NCBI RefSeq assembly: GCF_014192095.1
Contig: NZ_JACHXN010000011.1
Location: forward strand, 62,001 to 126,000
DNA from: Phyllobacterium trifolii
GTDB lineage: Bacteria; Pseudomonadota; Alphaproteobacteria; Rhizobiales; Rhizobiaceae
DNA: 64,000 nucleotides
Direction of reading: 5' to 3'
Shown: positions 54,484 through 63,452 of the stretch, piece by piece
How the letters are laid out: every line of letters starts with the position of its first letter
Position numbering within the stretch: the first letter of the stretch is position 1
Made by a program: the position numbers and the translations under genes
The notes under the pieces: generated by a model
The model's input: only the letters and a program-made list of their open reading frames with translations
Told to the model about the DNA's origin: nothing
Database searches by the model: none

Positions 54484-56232
54484 TCAGCTTGCAGTCCAAA
54501 CGGACATCTCGCCATCCGAGACGTCCTTGGCCCAATGTCCTGGCGCAAATCTCGGGTGCTTCTGGCCCGGTTCTTGCACGAGCATCTCTGGCCACCAGTT
54601 GTCGTCCCCGGGGACCGATAGCGTGTCAGCCGCTTTTAGAACAAGCGGTGGTGTCGGCGGACTCAGGAGGGTCATGGATCCCAGCAAGGGGCCCGGGGCC
54701 TTCAGGTAGTGGTAGCGATAGACGTATCTGTGAGCCCCGGCTGTCCCGTCCTCGACAACCTGGATTCCACGACCGAGGACGGCCGGAGCCTGCGGCAACG
54801 GGGCTAGTTGAGCATCCTTCGACAACTGAAAATCCCAGGTCGTCTGCGTGGTGTTGTCGGGGAGCAACACCGCAGTAATCGCCTCGTCAGGTGGACTGGC
54901 CTCCGACGATCGAGGTGAATCGGGCGCTTTCGGCAGAACCAGACGAAAAATGGTCCGAGAGTTTGTCAGGGCCGATGTCGTCTCATCACATGGCACTGAC
55001 AGCTGCGCCACCTTCGTACCCCCGGGAGAGCTATACCAATCCGACCAAACGATCCGGCTCGTTTTGCTGCCGTTCTGAAACTGGATGCCCCAAGAGACCG
55101 ACTGCCCCTGCGGCACGACCCAGTAGCCTTCCACGCCAGCGTCAACCCATTCGACGGTGATTGCCGAGGTTGGGTCTTCCGGCGTCAAATTGGCACCTAC
55201 CTCGCCGACCTGTTCTAGCAGTTTGGCGTAACCTTTCATGACGTCGGCCATATCGTCATCGAACTTCGCCAGGACGTCCTTCTTGTACCCGTCGAGCGCA
55301 CCCTCGACCTGGCTCTTGTTGCACTGGAAGTAGCCGATCACCCCAGCGGGATCTACAGCCGAAGATGTGGTGTCGATGAAGGTGTCCCTAACGAGTTTCT
55401 GCTTACTGTCAGCGAGAACCGGATCGTCGATGTAGTGGGACTCGTAGGTGCTCGGGGCACCGACGAAATCAGTGGAGTTCTTCCCTTCCATCTTAACCGT
55501 TACGATGTCTTCGCGTGTTTTGCGCACTTTGCCGACAAATCCGGCTGCGAATGGCGCTACCTTGGCATCGGCCCACATGTCCGGGTAGAGTTTGCCCTTA
55601 GGGTCGGTGTAATCGCGGACCGTGTTGCAGAGATCATCGTAGTCGGCCCTTAGGTCAGCGATCGCCTTTCTCGTGGGGTAGTCGTTACCATCCGCCCCTG
55701 CCTTCCTTGCACGATGTATGAGGTCAACTTTTGCGGCCGAAAGTTCGACAAATACCTTCTTGGCTATGATGTATTCGAGCAGAAGGCTAAAGTATGCAGA
55801 TATGGCTGTGCGGCCTGTCTGATAGCCCGCGACACCGTCAACGTCCACGTGGAGCAGATCACCGAGATCACCCTCGAAATTGTTGCCAACACCGTAGATG
55901 TCAGTGAAATTCTTCCGGAGGTCGTCGATCGCGGTGGGCTCGTAATCTGTGTTTTTCGCGCTTTTCCAATCCTCCAGAACACGATTGACCCCAGTGCTTA
56001 CCGAGCCTGTGGCTTTAACCGCATCTTTCAGTGTGCCGGCGTTTCCAATCAGCGCTGGTAAGCCGTTGATGGCCTCAAGCAGTTTCTGGTTGTCGTCCGA
56101 TGGCGGCGGCCCTGGCAAAAACATGCCGAAGATCTGAAAAGCAGTCGTAATTATGGGGCCAGCAGGTGGAGGGATCGCCATCGAAATGGTTGACGCGATT
56201 TCTACTCCCGTCTTTAGAGCGTCGTCACTCAT
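54484..56232 (-). CDS. Large protein with delta-endotoxin-like N-terminus
   Basis: A 582-aa protein. Residues 5-60 (ETIA-type helix then AIPPPAGPIITTAFQIFGMFLPGPPPS and a Leu-rich helix, LLEAINGLPALIG) resemble the first helices of three-domain Cry and related pore-forming toxins, which begin with a Gly/Pro-rich hydrophobic hairpin. A helical domain extends to about 370. From there a beta-rich part has SVSWGIQFQNGSKTSRIVWSDWYSS and DTLSVPGDDNWWPEMLV. There is no signal peptide. The whole chain looks like a soluble helical-plus-beta cytolysin, but the toxin assignment is an inference from pattern only. Confidence 0.55.
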   Translation of the reverse strand: MSDDALKTGVEIASTISMAIPPPAGPIITTAFQIFGMFLPGPPPSDDNQKLLEAINGLPALIGNAGTLKDAVKATGSVSTGVNRVLEDWKSAKNTDYEPTAIDDLRKNFTDIYGVGNNFEGDLGDLLHVDVDGVAGYQTGRTAISAYFSLLLEYIIAKKVFVELSAAKVDLIHRARKAGADGNDYPTRKAIADLRADYDDLCNTVRDYTDPKGKLYPDMWADAKVAPFAAGFVGKVRKTREDIVTVKMEGKNSTDFVGAPSTYESHYIDDPVLADSKQKLVRDTFIDTTSSAVDPAGVIGYFQCNKSQVEGALDGYKKDVLAKFDDDMADVMKGYAKLLEQVGEVGANLTPEDPTSAITVEWVDAGVEGYWVVPQGQSVSWGIQFQNGSKTSRIVWSDWYSSPGGTKVAQLSVPCDETTSALTNSRTIFRLVLPKAPDSPRSSEASPPDEAITAVLLPDNTTQTTWDFQLSKDAQLAPLPQAPAVLGRGIQVVEDGTAGAHRYVYRYHYLKAPGPLLGSMTLLSPPTPPLVLKAADTLSVPGDDNWWPEMLVQEPGQKHPRFAPGHWAKDVSDGEMSVWTAS

Positions 56233-56362
56233 GGCATGATCCCCATCTGAAATCTTCGATTAAAACGACGAAAGGATACGCGAAAAAATACGGCCTATTT
56301 TGTGATGGGGGATTTCGGCCCTTGCTCCCTCCACGGATGCCATGCCTGCTGTTCAAAAGTGG

Positions 56363-56743
56363 TTACGTTGGTGCGGGGTAGACTTCCGCCAGCGACTTCA
56401 GTCCGTTCTGAACCGCCTCGTCTATATCGGGCGACAAGTTTTTAACTCCACCGCCGATCGCATAGGGATGTTCTGGTCGTCCAATGGTCGTCTGGTTCTG
56501 CCAGCCGAGTATTGCCCATCCTCCGCTGAGCTGGCCAGCAATCCGTTCGATGTCGGTCTTTACAATCTGAAGCGCGTCGCTCGACGCAAAAGGGATCGTC
56601 GTGATCGGCGCGATCCGCAATTTCATTTGCAGCTCCTTCCAGATCGGCTCACTCAGCTTCCCCTCCATCGAGTTCATGACCTGCGCCTGGTTCGCACCGT
56701 CGATATTACCCTTGTAAATGCCGTTGGAATAGGCCTTGAGCAA
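56363..56743 (-). CDS. Hypothetical protein, start uncertain or lost
   Basis: The first canonical start is TTG 56743 (126 aa), but coding-like sequence in the same frame continues upstream to a stop near 56928: FINFPLIYQDGSIRGGLTN, then DEQAERILTKSRQLLDNGFPG. No ATG, GTG or TTG occurs in that stretch, so the true gene may have lost its 5' end or start codon. The C-terminal part reads GQLSGGWAILGWQNQTTIGRPEHPYAIGGGVKNL. It is the most upstream gene of the minus-strand cluster. The family is unknown. Confidence 0.5.
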   Translation of the reverse strand: MLKAYSNGIYKGNIDGANQAQVMNSMEGKLSEPIWKELQMKLRIAPITTIPFASSDALQIVKTDIERIAGQLSGGWAILGWQNQTTIGRPEHPYAIGGGVKNLSPDIDEAVQNGLKSLAEVYPAPT

Positions 56744-57210
56744 ATCGCGCGTTTGCTGCTCGTTGGCCGAGTAGGTGATGGCGACGCCAGGGAATCCGTT
56801 ATCGAGGAGTTGCCTGCTCTTCGTCAGGATCCGTTCGGCTTGCTCATCGTTGGTCAGCCCTCCTCGAATTGACCCATCCTGATAGATCAGTGGAAAATTG
56901 ATGAACGCACCCTTCGTTATGGACGGCTCCTATCGCTGAATGATCCCGCTTCAAAATTGCACGTTCTACCAAGTTAGGCAATTGATGGAATTCTGACGGC
57001 CTTGACGGCCGCAATCGTCCGCAAAGATTAAGAGCAACATGCACCCATCTCTAGCTGCATTGCTTACCAGAGCGGCTAAGATAAGTTCTCCCAAACCCGG
57101 TCATCATTGACGCGCTGCACCTCCACTGCTGTCCTTTCGGATTATCGGGATTTCGCGCGGTCCTGGGCAAATACCAAGCGTTGTCCGCGTTTGCTAGAGA
57201 ACGGCCAATG

Positions 57211-57257
57211 GTTCGGAAAACTGAACTCCATATCCCGTAATGTTCGGTTTTTCGGAC
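57211..57257 (+). promoter_or_regulatory. Candidate AioR upstream activating sites
   Basis: Two imperfect inverted repeats share the half-site GTTCG: GTTCGGAAAACTGAAC (57211-57226) and GTTCGGTTTTTCGGAC (57242-57257). Their centres are 31 bp apart, about three helical turns, and they lie 70-115 bp before the sigma-54 promoter, a usual distance for NtrC-type enhancers. Confidence 0.5.
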
Positions 57258-57320
57258 ATTTTTTGGACCCCGCAAGCCTGAAGACTCTGTATTCGTTGAA
57301 TATACTGCCGTCCGACGAAT

Positions 57321-57336
57321 TGGCACGGCTCTTGCT
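57321..57336 (+). promoter_or_regulatory. Sigma-54 promoter of aioBA
   Basis: TGGCACGGCTCTTGCT matches the -24/-12 consensus TGGCAC-N5-TTGCW exactly. It lies 35 bp before aioB and is the target expected for AioR. Confidence 0.9.
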
Positions 57337-57371
57337 CCTAATACCGTAGTTCAACGGTTTGGGAGGAACAG

Positions 57372-57905
57372 ATGTCTCGTTGCAGCAAACTGGTCGACAT
57401 GGGTCGACGTCAATTTCTAAGGGGCAGCACATACGCGGTAGCGGGTGCTGCTGTTGCGGTTTCAATGCCCGGCGAATCCACCGCCGCCACCCCCGCCAAC
57501 AGTGGGTCCGCCAGAGTCGATTATCCGTCGAACAAGCTTGGGAACGTGAAAGACCTGAAGGTCAATGAACCTCTGGACGTCACTTATCCTGATGCTGACG
57601 CGCCTGGCGTTCTTTTGAAACTCGGCAAGAAGGTTCTAGGTGGCATGGGCCCGGACGGGGATATCGTGGGATACTCCGTCACGTGCCCGCATAAAGGATT
57701 TCCCCTCAGCTATTCGTCTGACAAACGGACTTTCAACTGCCCCGGACACTATTCGGTCTTCGATGCGGAGGCGGGGGGACAGGAAATCTGGGGCCAAGCC
57801 ACTTCCAACTTACCGCAATATTCGCTTCGCATCGACGACAAGGGCGACATCTACGCCGAAGGTCTCGACGAGCTGCTTTATGGCCGTTTGAGCAACGTTC
57901 TTTAG
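57372..57905 (+). CDS. aioB: Arsenite oxidase small (Rieske) subunit
   Basis: A 177-aa Rieske protein. A twin-arginine signal (GRRQFLRGS, then a hydrophobic stretch to about residue 38) exports the folded enzyme to the periplasm and carries AioA with it. The 2Fe-2S ligands are in CPHKGFPL and CPGHYSVFD. It passes electrons from the molybdenum subunit to cytochrome c. It lies behind a sigma-54 promoter and 14 bp before aioA. Confidence 0.95.
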   Translation: MSRCSKLVDMGRRQFLRGSTYAVAGAAVAVSMPGESTAATPANSGSARVDYPSNKLGNVKDLKVNEPLDVTYPDADAPGVLLKLGKKVLGGMGPDGDIVGYSVTCPHKGFPLSYSSDKRTFNCPGHYSVFDAEAGGQEIWGQATSNLPQYSLRIDDKGDIYAEGLDELLYGRLSNVL

Positions 57906-57918
57906 GGAGGACATAATC

Positions 57919-60384
57919 ATGGCATTCAAGAGCCAAACTGACCGTTTGCCGATTATTCCGGCCGATGCAAAGAAGCACAACGTGACCTGCCACTATTGCA
58001 TCGTAGGATGCGGTTATCACGCCTATTCGTGGCCGGTAAACAAACAGGGGGGTACCGATCCGGCAAATAATGTGTTCGGCGTTGATCTCGCAAAACAGCA
58101 AGCCGCCGAAACCGATGTCTGGTACGCGCCCGCGATGTACAACATCGTCCAGCAGAACGGCGAAGACGTACACATCGTCATCAAGCCAGACCACGAGTGC
58201 GAAGTGAACTCCGGACTTGGGTCTGTGCGCGGTGCACGGATGGGCGAGACCCGGTTCAGCCGCGCTAGAGGAACCCAACAGCAGCGCCTAACCACACCGA
58301 TGGTATGGCGTTATGGCCAGATGCAGCCGACCACATGGGAGGATTCACTCGACCTCGTCGCTCGAGTCACTGCCGCGGTCATCAAGAAACAGGGTGAGGA
58401 CGGTCTTTTCGTCTCGGTCTTCGATCATGGCGGCTCGGCCGGCGGATATGAAAACACCTGGGGTACCGGCAAGCTGTATTTCGAATCCATGAAGATCAAG
58501 AACATCCGGATTCACAATCGCCCCGCCTACAATTCAGAGGTTCATGCGACGCGCGACATGGGTGTGGGCGAACTGAACAATTGTTACGAGGACGCCGAAT
58601 TAGCCGACACGCTCGTCTCGGTGGGCAACAATCCGCTGGAAACGCAAACCAACTATTTCCTCAACCATTGGATCCCCAATCTGCGCGGCACCTCGATGGA
58701 CAAGAAGAAGGAGCAGTTGCCCGACGAACCCCATGACAGCGCCCGGATCATTTTCGTCGATCCGCGACGCACGGTCTCCGTAAACGCAGCCGAAGCGGAA
58801 GCCGGTTCGGACAAGGTCATGCACCTGGCGATCAACTCCGGAACGGACATGGTGCTGTTCAATGCATGGCTGACCTATATTGCCGAGCAGGGCTGGACGG
58901 ACAAGGATTTCATCGCCAAATCGACGAGCGGCTTCGATGATGCCGTAACCAAGAACAAGACGACTCTGGAAGAAGCTGCCGAAATAACGGGCCTAACCGT
59001 CGACCAGATTAAACAGTCCGCAGCCTGGATCGCCGAACCGAAGGACGGCGGTAAGCGGCGGCGCACGATGTTTGCCTACGAGAAGGGTCTGATTTGGGGC
59101 AACGACAATTACCGCACCAACGCCGCTCTCGTGAATGTTGCGTTGGCTACCGGCAATGTCGGACGCGAAGGCGGCGGTTGCGTGCGTATGGGTGGCCATC
59201 AGGAAGGCTATGTTCGTCCGTCAGATGCGCACGTGGGGAAGCCAGCGCCGTACGTCGACAAGCTGCTGATCGAAGGCAAGGGCGGCGTCCATCACATTTG
59301 GGCGTGCGATCACTACAAGACAACGCTCAACGCACATGAGTTCAACCGCGTCTACAAAAAACGCACCGATCTCGTGAAAGATGCCATGAACGGCGTTCCT
59401 TACGGCGACAAAGAAGCTCTGGTGAACGCGATCGTCGCGGCTATTGATGCAGGCGGCCTGTTCTCGGTCGACGTCGACATTATTCCCACGAAGATCGGCG
59501 CTGCAAGTCACGTATGGCTCCCTGCGACTGAATCGGGGGAGATGAACCTGACGTCGATGAACGGCGAACGGCGCATGCGTCTCGTCGAGCGGTACATGGA
59601 CCCGCCCGGCGTTGCCAAACCCGACTGCATGATCGCCGCCGGGATCGCCCAAAACTTGGAGCGGGTCCTTCGCGAGATGGGGGACGCCAAATACGCCGAC
59701 CAGTTCAAGGGCTACGACTGGAAGACGGAAGAAGACGCGTTCATGGACGGCTACAACAAGAACGCCAAGGGCGGCGAATTCGTCACCTACGACCGTCTTC
59801 GCGCCATGGGCAACAACGGCTTCCAGGAACCGGCGACGGCGTTCGAAGGGGACAAGATCGTCGGTACGAAGCGCCTCTACACCGACGGGAAGTTCGGGAC
59901 GAAAGACGGCAAGGCAACTTTCCTCGAAACGAAGTGGAGAGGCCTGCAGGCTCCGGGAAAGGAAGAGCAGAAAAAGAACAACAAGTACCTCATCAACAAC
60001 GGACGAGCCAACCTGATTTGGCAGAGTGCGTTTCTAGATCAGGAAAACGACTTCATCATGGATCGCTGGCCGTATCCGTTCATCGAAATGAGTCCCGACG
60101 ACATGAAGGAGCTCAGCCTCGGCAACGGTGACCTCGTCGAAATCTACAACGAGAGCGGCTCGACCCAGGCCATCGTCTATCCGACGCCGACGGCCCGGAA
60201 GGGGGAGACGTTCATGTTGTTCGGGTTCCCGACAGGGGCTGTAGGCAACGTGATCAACGGGGGTACGAACGAGTTGATCCTTCCGAACTACAAGCAGACT
60301 TGGGGGAACATCCGGAAGATCTCGGACGCGCCCGAGAATGTGAAGCATATGACGTACAAGTCGAAGGAGTATTCGGCGACTTGA
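57919..60384 (+). CDS. aioA: Arsenite oxidase large (molybdopterin) subunit
   Basis: An 821-aa DMSO-reductase family enzyme that oxidises arsenite to arsenate. The 3Fe-4S ligands are Cys24, Cys27 and Cys31 in CHYCIVGCGYH. Family motifs include VFDHGGSAGGYENTWGTGKLYF, GVGELNNCYEDAELADTLV and EGGGCVRMGGHQEGYVRP. Length is normal for AioA. It has no signal of its own and is exported with AioB. GGGAGGA precedes the ATG. Confidence 0.96.
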   Translation: MAFKSQTDRLPIIPADAKKHNVTCHYCIVGCGYHAYSWPVNKQGGTDPANNVFGVDLAKQQAAETDVWYAPAMYNIVQQNGEDVHIVIKPDHECEVNSGLGSVRGARMGETRFSRARGTQQQRLTTPMVWRYGQMQPTTWEDSLDLVARVTAAVIKKQGEDGLFVSVFDHGGSAGGYENTWGTGKLYFESMKIKNIRIHNRPAYNSEVHATRDMGVGELNNCYEDAELADTLVSVGNNPLETQTNYFLNHWIPNLRGTSMDKKKEQLPDEPHDSARIIFVDPRRTVSVNAAEAEAGSDKVMHLAINSGTDMVLFNAWLTYIAEQGWTDKDFIAKSTSGFDDAVTKNKTTLEEAAEITGLTVDQIKQSAAWIAEPKDGGKRRRTMFAYEKGLIWGNDNYRTNAALVNVALATGNVGREGGGCVRMGGHQEGYVRPSDAHVGKPAPYVDKLLIEGKGGVHHIWACDHYKTTLNAHEFNRVYKKRTDLVKDAMNGVPYGDKEALVNAIVAAIDAGGLFSVDVDIIPTKIGAASHVWLPATESGEMNLTSMNGERRMRLVERYMDPPGVAKPDCMIAAGIAQNLERVLREMGDAKYADQFKGYDWKTEEDAFMDGYNKNAKGGEFVTYDRLRAMGNNGFQEPATAFEGDKIVGTKRLYTDGKFGTKDGKATFLETKWRGLQAPGKEEQKKNNKYLINNGRANLIWQSAFLDQENDFIMDRWPYPFIEMSPDDMKELSLGNGDLVEIYNESGSTQAIVYPTPTARKGETFMLFGFPTGAVGNVINGGTNELILPNYKQTWGNIRKISDAPENVKHMTYKSKEYSAT

Positions 60385-60466
60385 TCAGGAGATATGTCCG
60401 CGCACCCGCCAACTAGCTGGGTGCGCGGATGCTACCACGTCCCATTTATTCAACCGGAGCTCCTTT

Positions 60467-60847
60467 ATGGTAAATGCCCGTTTGGCCTTGGCCATCGTTT
60501 CCCTCCTTGCGATCAACAGCACCTCTCATGCACAAGACATCACGGCCGGGGCCACGGTCTTTAAGAAATGCGCGGCATGCCATTCCGTCGAGGAAGGGCA
60601 GAACAAAGTCGGCCCTTCGTTGCACAAGGTGATCGGCAGGACTGCCGGAACCCTCGCGGGCTACCAATATTCGCAGGCCATGAAGGCAGCCGGTGCTGGC
60701 GGATTGGTTTGGGACGAGGCGACGATCGAAGACTATCTTGTTGCACCCAAAGATAAGGTCAAAGGCACAAAGATGGCGTTTGTCGGATTGAAAAATCCGA
60801 AGGACATCAAGGATTTGTACGCTTATCTTCAAAGCGTTTCCCAGTAG
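60467..60847 (+). CDS. Cytochrome c, electron acceptor of arsenite oxidase
   Basis: A 126-aa class I cytochrome c with a 22-residue signal peptide (ALAIVSLLAINSTSHAQ). The heme motif is CAACH and the distal ligand Met is in KVKGTKMAFVGLKNP. It is the cytochrome commonly cotranscribed with aioBA (sometimes called aioC or cytC) and takes electrons from AioB to the oxidase. Confidence 0.9.
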   Translation: MVNARLALAIVSLLAINSTSHAQDITAGATVFKKCAACHSVEEGQNKVGPSLHKVIGRTAGTLAGYQYSQAMKAAGAGGLVWDEATIEDYLVAPKDKVKGTKMAFVGLKNPKDIKDLYAYLQSVSQ

Positions 60848-60854
60848 GAGCAAA

Positions 60855-62141
60855 ATGGATCACACGCCCGAAGGGCTCAAGGTCAGATGGCAGGTGGACG
60901 ACGGTTGTCAGGCTGGCTCATTCGAGAAGCCTGTCAGTATCGAAACGGCGGTCGCCGCTGCGGTGGCAATGTCGCAGCCGCTTTACCGCTTCGAGGTCGT
61001 TCGGCTCCTCCGGGCCCGATCGAGAGTCTGCGCAATCGACATTCGCGCACCGATTTCCATTCCCCCATTCGACAACTCGGCGATGGATGGTTTCGCAATC
61101 CATTCCTCGATGATCGCCACCGGCATGGGCCCTTGGGTATTCGACATCGCCGGCACCGTTGCCGCGGGTGATCTGCCCCCCGACCACGTCGACATGTCTC
61201 TCGCTTTGCGCATCTTCACGGGCGCGTCCATGCCGAAGGGATTTGACACCGTCATAAGACAGGAAGACTGCGATGTCGCCGGAGAGAGGCTGACAGTGCA
61301 TTCCCGCCCCCGTGGAAGCGCAAACGTTCGGCATTCAGGCGAGGACGTCGCCTCAGGCATGCTTGTCGTCCGCAAGGGCGAACTCATAACGCCAAACAAG
61401 ATTGCCCTTCTGGCGGCGCTGGGGATCGGCGAGGTTGAAGTCTATGCGCCCGTACGCGTCGGTTTTTTCACGACGGGCAGCGAGCTCGTCGAGCCGGGTC
61501 AACAATTGGGCCACGCGCAGATATTCAATTCGAACAAGTATTTTTTGGCCGCCTCCCTCACCGAACCGTGGGTGGAACTGATTGATTTTGGACAGGTCAG
61601 GGACGACAGGAAATTGATCAGCGACATGATCGCCGCTGTAGTGGCGCGATGTGACGTTTTGCTTACGACCGGAGGCGCTTCTGCCGGAAGGGAGGACCAT
61701 CTTGCAGCGGCCCTACAGGAGAACGGCGGGCGGTTCGAGATTGCGAAGGTGGCTATGCGGCCGGGAAAGCCGCTCAAAATGGGCCGACTTGGAAACGGCA
61801 TCTTCGGAGCACTTCCCGGAAATCCGTATGCCGCCGCCGTTACGTTCAACCAAATAGTCATGCCGGCGATCAGACGCACGGCGGGCTTGGCTTCGGTGCA
61901 TTCGGTAGCACAGGTAGGCGTGGCAGCGTTCACATACCGCAAGACTGCGGGACGTTCTGAATTCATCCCTATAAGCGTTGCAGGGTCGGATTCTTTGGGG
62001 CGACCCAGACTCCAAATGCTCGAAAAAGGGTCCGCCGGGCGACTTTTCCCACTATCGGTTGCGGACGGGGTCGCGCATCTTCCAGAGGATGTAATTGAAA
62101 TCGTTGAAGGTTTGCCGATACCCTTTTTCCCGTTGAGCTAA
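60855..62141 (+). CDS. moeA: Molybdopterin molybdenumtransferase MoeA
   Basis: A 428-aa enzyme that inserts molybdenum into adenylylated molybdopterin. Motifs include PISIPPFDNSAMDGFAI, IFTGASMPKGFDTVIRQEDC, TTGSELVEPG, LLTTGGASAGREDH and ALPGNPYAAAVTFNQIV. It is the aio-dedicated copy that follows the cytochrome gene by 7 bp, serving the molybdenum centre of AioA. A core moeA is probably elsewhere. Confidence 0.93.
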   Translation: MDHTPEGLKVRWQVDDGCQAGSFEKPVSIETAVAAAVAMSQPLYRFEVVRLLRARSRVCAIDIRAPISIPPFDNSAMDGFAIHSSMIATGMGPWVFDIAGTVAAGDLPPDHVDMSLALRIFTGASMPKGFDTVIRQEDCDVAGERLTVHSRPRGSANVRHSGEDVASGMLVVRKGELITPNKIALLAALGIGEVEVYAPVRVGFFTTGSELVEPGQQLGHAQIFNSNKYFLAASLTEPWVELIDFGQVRDDRKLISDMIAAVVARCDVLLTTGGASAGREDHLAAALQENGGRFEIAKVAMRPGKPLKMGRLGNGIFGALPGNPYAAAVTFNQIVMPAIRRTAGLASVHSVAQVGVAAFTYRKTAGRSEFIPISVAGSDSLGRPRLQMLEKGSAGRLFPLSVADGVAHLPEDVIEIVEGLPIPFFPLS

Positions 62142-62235
62142 TTTCGCCCATCAGTAATCCATTTTATTTAATGATTTCAATTTGATCCGGGCATCGAGGG
62201 CCCGCACGGGGAGCTGTGATCAAACCGTAATATAA

Positions 62236-62254
62236 GTGTCACACGACTGTTATA
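62236..62254 (+). promoter_or_regulatory. Candidate PHO box
   Basis: GTGTCACACGACTGTTATA resembles two PhoB half-sites (CTGTCAT type) spaced 11 bp apart. It lies about 52 bp before pstS and would make the pst genes phosphate-responsive. Confidence 0.55.
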
Positions 62255-62305
62255 AAAGCTCTGTAGATAGCGGTTACTCTAACAGTTTCCAACGGGAGTA
62301 TTAAC

Positions 62306-63355
62306 ATGAAAAAGCTTCTATCTACAGTAGCAGTGGCTGCCATCGCAGTCGCAGCATCACTCGGCGCAGCGTCAGCCCGCGACCAGATCCGCATCGTCGG
62401 ATCATCCACCGTTTATCCGTTCACAACGGCAGTTGCTGAAAACTTCGGCAAGACCTCGGGCATGAAAACCCCGGTCGTTGAATCGACAGGCACTGGCGGC
62501 GGCATGAAGCTGTTCTGCGAAGGCGTCGGCGAAAAGTTCCCGGACGCAACGAATGCTTCGCGTCGCATTAAGAAGGGCGAATTTGCCGATTGCAACAAGA
62601 ACGGTGTCAAGGACATCGTCGAGGTGCTGATCGGTTTTGACGGTCTCAGCTTTGCCCAGTCGAAGACAGGCATGCCGATGAAGCTTTCGCGCAAGAACTT
62701 CTTCCTTGCCCTCGCAAAGGAAGTTCCGGACGCCGATGGCAAGCTGGTTCCCAACCCATACAAGAACTGGTCGGAAGTCGATCCGTCGCTTCCCAACGAA
62801 AAGATCGAAGTTCTCGGTCCTCCTCCAACATCCGGTACGCGCGATTCCATGCATGAACTTTTCATGGAGCCAGGTGCCGCTGAAATCCCCGCAATGAAAG
62901 CGCTCAAGGAAAAGGATGCCAAGGCATTCGAAGCCGCCTGGAAGTCGGTTCGTGAAGACGGCGCGTACGTTGAAGCCGGCGAGAACGACAACGTCATCGT
63001 GCAGAAGCTGGAAGCCAACCCGAAGGCCTTCGGTGTGTTCGGATATTCCTTCCTCGAAGAGAACATCTCAAAGTTGGCCGGCGTGCCGATCGATGGTGTT
63101 GCACCGTCGTTCGAGACGATCGCTGACGGTTCCTACAAGCCTTCCCGTGAGATGTTCGTCTATGTCAAGAAGGCCCATGTTGGGGTGGTTCCTGGCCTCG
63201 ACAAGTTTGTGGCTGAGTATGTTTCCGATGGCGCGACGGGCGAAGACGGCTATCTTGCCGAAAAGGGCCTTGTTCCTCTGCCGGCCGAACGGCACGCCGA
63301 AGTTTCCAAGGCAATGGCAACCTTGGAACCGATGAAGGGTGATGAGCTGAAATAA
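62306..63355 (+). CDS. pstS: Phosphate-binding periplasmic protein PstS
   Basis: A 349-aa periplasmic binding protein of the Pst ABC importer. The signal peptide is residues 1-24 (ending ASARD). Phosphate-contact motifs include RIVGSSTVYPFTTAVAENF, VESTGTGGGMKLFCEG and GPPPTSGTRDSMHEL. Such pst genes commonly adjoin aio clusters, where the arsenate formed competes with phosphate. It is also possible that this is the host's own pst operon. The start follows GGGAG. Confidence 0.92.
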   Translation: MKKLLSTVAVAAIAVAASLGAASARDQIRIVGSSTVYPFTTAVAENFGKTSGMKTPVVESTGTGGGMKLFCEGVGEKFPDATNASRRIKKGEFADCNKNGVKDIVEVLIGFDGLSFAQSKTGMPMKLSRKNFFLALAKEVPDADGKLVPNPYKNWSEVDPSLPNEKIEVLGPPPTSGTRDSMHELFMEPGAAEIPAMKALKEKDAKAFEAAWKSVREDGAYVEAGENDNVIVQKLEANPKAFGVFGYSFLEENISKLAGVPIDGVAPSFETIADGSYKPSREMFVYVKKAHVGVVPGLDKFVAEYVSDGATGEDGYLAEKGLVPLPAERHAEVSKAMATLEPMKGDELK

Positions 63356-63452
63356 GCTCCATCCATGGGTCTGGGGCGGCGTTCGGAGAGATCATCTCTG
63401 GCCGCCCCATCTTCGCACGAGCCAAAAGCTTCTGACCGGGATTGGTGGGCCG

